Assembly (NCBI RefSeq): GCF_027920545.1
Contig: NZ_CP115859.1
Location: 3,334,001 to 3,398,000 of the forward strand
Origin: Chryseobacterium camelliae
GTDB lineage: Bacteria > Bacteroidota > Bacteroidia > Flavobacteriales > Weeksellaceae
Reading direction: 5' to 3'
Length of the DNA: 64,000 bases
Positions 60,184 through 64,000 of this stretch are shown piece by piece (positions within the stretch are counted from its first letter, which is position 1; each line of letters starts with the position of its first letter). The notes under the pieces were generated by a model. That model was not told the DNA's origin. It saw nothing but the letters and a program-made list of their open reading frames with translations, and did not search any database. The position numbers and the translations under genes were made by a program.

Positions 60184-61464
60184 TCAAATTTCAAGCTTTT
60201 TCTCTATCTCATTTGGATGATCCAAACAATACTGCAGCTGATTTTTATCCAGTTGCTTTTCCCAGTTGGCAACAACTACGGTTGCTACAGAATTTCCTAT
60301 AACGTTCGTTAAAGCACGACATTCACTCATAAACTTATCAATTCCCAGGATTAAGGTCATCCCGGCGATGGGAATTTCGGGAACTACGGCTAATGTGGCG
60401 GCCAACGTTACAAAACCAGCTCCTGTTACGCCTGCAGCTCCTTTAGAACTTAGCATAGCCACTAAAAGCAACATCATTTGTTTTTCAATCGGAAGATGAA
60501 TATTCAAAGCCTGGGCAATAAACAAAGAAGCTAAGGTCATATAAATATTGGTTCCGTCGAGATTGAAAGAATATCCGGTAGGAACTACCAATCCTACAAT
60601 TGCTCTTGAACATCCCGCTTTTTCCAGTTTTTCCATAATTCCCGGAAGCGCAGATTCAGAAGAGCTTGTTCCTAGTACTAAAAGGAGTTCTTCTTTTAAA
60701 TAGTACATCAGTTTGAAAATGTTGAATCCATTGTACCAAGCCATTGTGCCTAGTATCAATACAATAAAAAGAATGGAAGTAATATAAAATGTTCCGACTA
60801 AAAATATGAGGTTGAGTACAGAGTGAAGTCCGTATTTTCCGATAGTAAAAGCCATTGCTCCGAAAGCCCCGATTGGGGCAAACTTCATAAGCATATGAAC
60901 AATCTTGAAGATAGGCGTGGAAAGATCCTGTAAAAAATCTGTTACTTTCTTGCTTTTTTCTTTTGTGAGAACCAGGGCGATCCCCATTAGAATAGAAACC
61001 AGAAGTACTTGTAAAATATTTTCTCCAACCAGAGGACTGAACAATGTCTCAGGAATGATATTCATGATAAACCCGGTCAACGTAGTTTCATGAGCTTTTT
61101 GTTGATATTGTGAAACATCACCAGAAAGTGTAGAAGGATTAATATTTAAACCGTGTCCCGGCTGCAGGATATTTCCTACAACGAGTCCAATAATTAATGC
61201 TAAAGTAGAAAAAGTAAAAAAGTAAATCATTGCTTTTACCGCAATTCTTCCCACTTTTTTAAGATCGGTCATATGAGCAATTCCTAAAGTAAGCGTGATA
61301 AAAATTACAGGGGCAATAATCATTTTTACTAATTTGATAAAGCCGTCACCGAGCGGTTTCATTTTTTCGCCCAGTTCAGGATAAAATTTCCCTAAAAGAA
61401 TTCCTGCAATAATTGATATAATTACTTGAAAATAAAGTTGTTGTTGGATTTTTTTTGTTTTCAA
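60184..61464 (-). CDS. dctA: Dicarboxylate/cation symporter (DctA/GltP family)
   Basis: 426 residues, eight or so helices plus re-entrant loops. The family motif [20 protein letters not shown] (serine-rich loop) and [18 protein letters not shown] are intact. Imports C4-dicarboxylates or glutamate with protons or sodium. It has its own promoter region; ATGAC-N4-GTCAT at 61514-61527 lies about 57 bases upstream of the ATG. Confidence 0.92.
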   Translation of the reverse strand: MKTKKIQQQLYFQVIISIIAGILLGKFYPELGEKMKPLGDGFIKLVKMIIAPVIFITLTLGIAHMTDLKKVGRIAVKAMIYFFTFSTLALIIGLVVGNILQPGHGLNINPSTLSGDVSQYQQKAHETTLTGFIMNIIPETLFSPLVGENILQVLLVSILMGIALVLTKEKSKKVTDFLQDLSTPIFKIVHMLMKFAPIGAFGAMAFTIGKYGLHSVLNLIFLVGTFYITSILFIVLILGTMAWYNGFNIFKLMYYLKEELLLVLGTSSSESALPGIMEKLEKAGCSRAIVGLVVPTGYSFNLDGTNIYMTLASLFIAQALNIHLPIEKQMMLLLVAMLSSKGAAGVTGAGFVTLAATLAVVPEIPIAGMTLILGIDKFMSECRALTNVIGNSVATVVVANWEKQLDKNQLQYCLDHPNEIEKKLEI

Positions 61465-61867
61465 AGAAATATTGTTTTTGATATGCGAAAATTAGTGAAA
61501 TTTACTTTAAAATATGACGGATGTCATGATTGGTTTCGGCGGGGCTGAAAGTATTGCCGTGATTGAAATCAAATGAAAGCTCTTGAAATGAGTCTTGTGT
61601 AATAACGGCTCTTTTCAGGAGGTTTCTATTTTTGGTATATGACTATTTACCTATGAAAATTTAAGATTCTTTCAACAGATTTCGGAAATGTTGGAACATT
61701 GTCGACACAAATTCCAACCCTTGATTTTTAGTTTTGCTCGTATATTATGAAAATAAATTTATTTAACCAAATTTTAACATGTGACAATTTGGCAGTCTGT
61801 CAAAATTTTCGTATCTTTGCACTCCTTAAAAACACAAGTTCCCATAACTTTTTAAATCAAATAATTT
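61465..61867. other. 403-base intergenic region between divergent dctA and integrase
   Basis: No gene seen. It contains ATGAC-GGAT-GTCAT (61514-61527), a Crp/Fnr-type palindrome near the dctA promoter; a GGTTTCGGCGGGGCT piece (61531-61545) resembling the CGGCGG hairpins at 52746 and 53670 but without a partner arm; TGACA-N11-TGTCA (61782-61802); and the integrase promoter. Confidence 0.6.
61789..61819 (+). promoter_or_regulatory. Promoter of integrase fragment
   Basis: TTG (61789-61791), 20 bases, then TATCTTTG (61812-61819). This is one of the best -33/-7 pairs in the window; the start codon is 49 bases downstream. Confidence 0.65.
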
Positions 61868-62344
61868 ATGTTAAAGACAAAATTTTTTGTCAGACACACG
61901 TCTGGCGAAGGCGTAACGCCTATTTATGTAAGAGTAACCAATGGTCGAGCGCTCGATCGTAAAGCTCCAACCAAAGAAACCTGTATTGTTTCTCATTGGG
62001 ATAGTGAAAACAGAATGATGAAAGAGAGATTTTTCGTTGAGCAAAAAGGTAAATTAGTTGAGAAAAGAGATGGAGTAACAAGAGCATTGGTAATACAAAA
62101 TAAAGAAGTTAATGCGAGGCTTCAAGAATTAGAAAAGAAGATTGAAAAATCTTTTAAAGAATCGGAAGGAGTTGAGTTTAACTTGGAGTGGTTAAAAAAT
62201 ATTATTAATCCGCCTGTTGTTAAAGAAGATGCTATCCCTGATGATTTTGTTGCTTACTGCGATATTTTCACCGAACAAAAGAAACATGATGTTAGCAAAG
62301 AATATTTAGGTAAAATTAATCGTATATGTAGAATCCTTCAAAAT
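61868..62344 (+). pseudogene. Tyrosine recombinase/integrase N-terminal fragment, cut by IS21
   Basis: 159 residues of the arm-type DNA-binding (Arm_DNA-bind_5) and start of the core-binding (SAM-like) regions of a Bacteroidota site-specific integrase: MLKTKFFVRHTSGEG, ATHWD-type SHWDSENRMMKERF, and DDFVAYCDIFTEQKK. Codon 159 is directly followed by TGA, the first bases of the IS21-family element, so the reading frame is ended by the insertion. The catalytic domain (with the Arg-His-Arg-Tyr residues) should lie beyond the IS outside the window. It suggests a formerly mobile genomic island or conjugative element. The intact promoter can still transcribe the fragment. Confidence 0.88.
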
Positions 62345-62421
62345 TGACCATCTTAATCCTGCGAAAGTGACCAGTTGATTCCTGAGCAAATTGACCAGGG
62401 TATTCCTGCTCAAATTGACCA
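62345..62421. repeat. Multiple terminal repeats of the IS21-type element
   Basis: Four TGACCA-headed units spaced 23, 24 and 24 bases. Three are near-identical in plan: TGACCA, a variable spacer, ATCCTG/ATTCCTG and CGAAAG/CAAAT. Transposase (IstA) binding sites by analogy to IS21. Confidence 0.85.
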
Positions 62422-62471
62422 CCCAAAAAAGTCAGAAAACGTGTCTTGAATAACTTAGCCAAAAAATACCA

Positions 62472-64000
62472 ATGGCTAACAAAAGAATAGACATGTTGAA
62501 CATCAAACAATTATTACGATTATACACCCAGGGAGTAAGTAAATTGCAGATAAGCAAACAACTGGGTATCTCACGCAATACTGCCAAAAAGTATATTAGC
62601 CTGTTCCATGAACACCAACTTACATATGATGAGTTGATAGAGTTGAGTGATGAAGATTTAGATGATTTATTCGAGACTCCGCCAACCGATATAAGGGATA
62701 AGGACAGTATCAAAAAACAACTTGAATCGCTGTTTCCTTACATATCCAAAGAACTAAAACGTGTTGGGGTTACCCGTTATCTGCTATGGGAAGAATACAT
62801 AGATAAATATCCTTCAGGCTACCAATATTCCCGTTTTTGTCATCATTACAGGGAATGGTGTAAAAAGGTAAACCCTTCCATGCATATTGAACATAAGGCT
62901 GGGGATAAACTTTTTGTGGATTATACTGGGAAAAAGCTTCACATTATTGATAAAGAAACAGGAGAACAACAGGAAGTTGAAGTCTTCGTATCTATACTTG
63001 GCGCCAGTGGTATGACCTTCGTAGAAGCTACAAGGACCCAGGGGAAAGAAGATTTTCTTGGAAGCCTTACCAAAGCCCTGCATTATTATGGAGGAGTTCC
63101 CGCAGCTATTGTTACCGATAACCTGCGTACAGCCGTAAAAAAGAGCCATAAGTACGAACCTGTCATCACTGATTCCCTCCTGGATTTTGCTTCGCACTAT
63201 AGTACCACAATACTTCCCACGCGTACCTACCATCCTAAGGACAAGGCTTTGGTTGAGAATGCGGTACGTATTGTTTATACCCGCATTTTTGCTCCATTGC
63301 GTAAAGATCACTTCTTTAGCCTGGAAGCATTGAACAAAGCTATAGAAAACCTTCTGGAGGGATATAATGAAGCTCCCATGAAAAGAAAGAAGTATTCCAG
63401 GGCTGACGTTTTCCGTGAGGTTGAAAAACATGCATTATCCCCACTACCGGCTATGGTGTACCAGCTCAAGCATTCTGTACGTGCCACTGTTCATAAGACC
63501 AGCCATGTATATTTAAGCAAAGACAAACATTATTACAGTGTTCCGTTCAGCTATATTGGTAAAAAAGTAAACATTATTTTTAGTAAAAACACAGTCGAAA
63601 TTTACTATGATCAGCGCAGAATAGCATTCCATAACAGAGTCCTGGCCAAATATCAGTATACAACTGTTAAAGAGCATATGCCTTCATCTTATCAGTTTAT
63701 GACGGAATGGAATCCCTCCGGTTTATCTCTTGGGGAAGGTCTGTCGGAGAATATTGTGAACAGTACATCATCAAAATCCTGGAAAAGAAACAGCATCCTG
63801 AGCAGTCCTATAAAACCTGCCTGGGAATCCTTTCATTATCAAAAAAGATTGGCAACATAAGACTTGACAATGCCTGTAAAAGAGCATTGGGATATGAAAA
63901 ATACAGCCTTGCCATGATTAAAAGCATCTTGGAAAGAGGACTGGATAATCTCACCGATGACGATGCATTTTTTGAAGAAAAGAAACTGCCTAAACACAAA
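62472..64000 (+). pseudogene. istA: IS21 transposase IstA, frameshifted (3' end outside window)
   Basis: HTH start (GVSKLQISKQLGISRNTAKKY), RNase H-type catalytic core with DKLFVDYTGKKLH (Asp), AIVTDNLRTAV (Asp) and HPKDKALVENAVRIVYT (Glu), then the beta-barrel part YKYTTVKEHMPSSYQFMTEWNP-like block. In the original frame translation derails after TEWNP and stops at 63860. Shifting one base at about 63718 restores the family-like continuation RFISWGRSVGEYCEQYI ... LPKHK, which runs to the window end. So one base appears missing (CCCTC-CGG). Either a true lesion or a sequencing error; no slippery heptamer is visible. Confidence 0.85.

Larger units (their letters stand above)
62345..64000 (+). 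mobile_element. IS21-family insertion sequence (left part; extends past window)
   Basis: Begins with TGACCA at the point where the integrase is cut; IS21 elements begin with TG and carry multiple terminal repeats. Here TGACCA recurs at 62345, 62368, 62392 and 62416. The istA-like transposase follows at 62472; istB and the right end are outside the window, so target-site duplication cannot be checked. Confidence 0.88.

Noticed and set aside
62814-63431. Long minus-strand open frame opposite istA
   Set aside because: It is antisense to the conserved transposase core and shows no protein-like features.
63705-63730. Programmed ribosomal frameshift in istA
   Set aside because: No slippery run of A/T or X-XXY-YYZ motif at the shift point; IS21 transposases do not typically use frameshifting, so a lesion or read error is likelier.

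Overview
The window is AT-rich DNA from a member of the Bacteroidota, most likely a Chryseobacterium-like flavobacterium (Weeksellaceae). The evidence is the gliding-motility genes gldF and gldG, two proteins with type IX secretion (T9SS) C-terminal sorting domains, many lipoproteins, a TonB receptor with a HmuY-type partner, and repeated Bacteroidota promoter -7 boxes of the form TAnnTTTG. The species call is inference from gene content. No rRNA, tRNA, CRISPR array or replication origin was seen.

Layout. 1-11 kb: end of a GH20 beta-hexosaminidase; a Crp/Fnr regulator followed by a sulfur cluster (TauE/SafE-type exporter, CstB-like metallo-beta-lactamase/rhodanese fusion, two half-size YeeE/YedE transporters); then glycosylasparaginase, CutC, a GxxExxY protein behind a long palindrome, and a GH2 beta-mannosidase. 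The three glycosidase/amidase genes fit breakdown of N-linked glycoproteins. 11-24 kb: housekeeping and envelope genes (AEC transporter, priA, dacB, M1 aminopeptidase, kbl, hemJ, gldFG). 24-27 kb: an Rrf2 regulator, a micro-ORF and a second TSUP exporter. 27-36.5 kb: a haem operon (TonB receptor, HmuY, HmuTUV, a methyltransferase, HmuS) and a ChaN-like protein. 36.5-42 kb: a secreted peptide-deformylase-like protein with an altered metal ligand, small minus-strand genes, and a nitroreductase-ohrR-ohr peroxide operon. 42-49.6 kb: minus-strand trpEGDCFBA with lipB downstream. 49.6-61.5 kb: cytochrome c, lysS, an OmpA-family protein, cydAB, gyrB, a lipid kinase and dctA. 61.8 kb to the end: a tyrosine-recombinase gene cut by an IS21-family element whose istA carries a frameshift.

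Most notable observations. (1) A complete transcription attenuator precedes trpE: a 25-codon leader peptide with three consecutive Trp codons, a Rho-independent terminator, and a competing antiterminator pairing. The leader ORF begins about where transcription should start. (2) An exact 18-bp element, TTATGTAACAAAAGTAGC, stands before both the TSUP gene and the CstB-like gene, each time exactly 40 bp upstream of a -7-like box, which suggests the operator of the adjacent Crp/Fnr activator. (3) A CTAC-N7-GTAG inverted repeat covers the -33 element of the Rrf2-linked exporter. (4) A four-unit heptanucleotide repeat lies inside the start of trpA. (5) The secreted deformylase-like protein has Asp in place of the metal-binding Cys.
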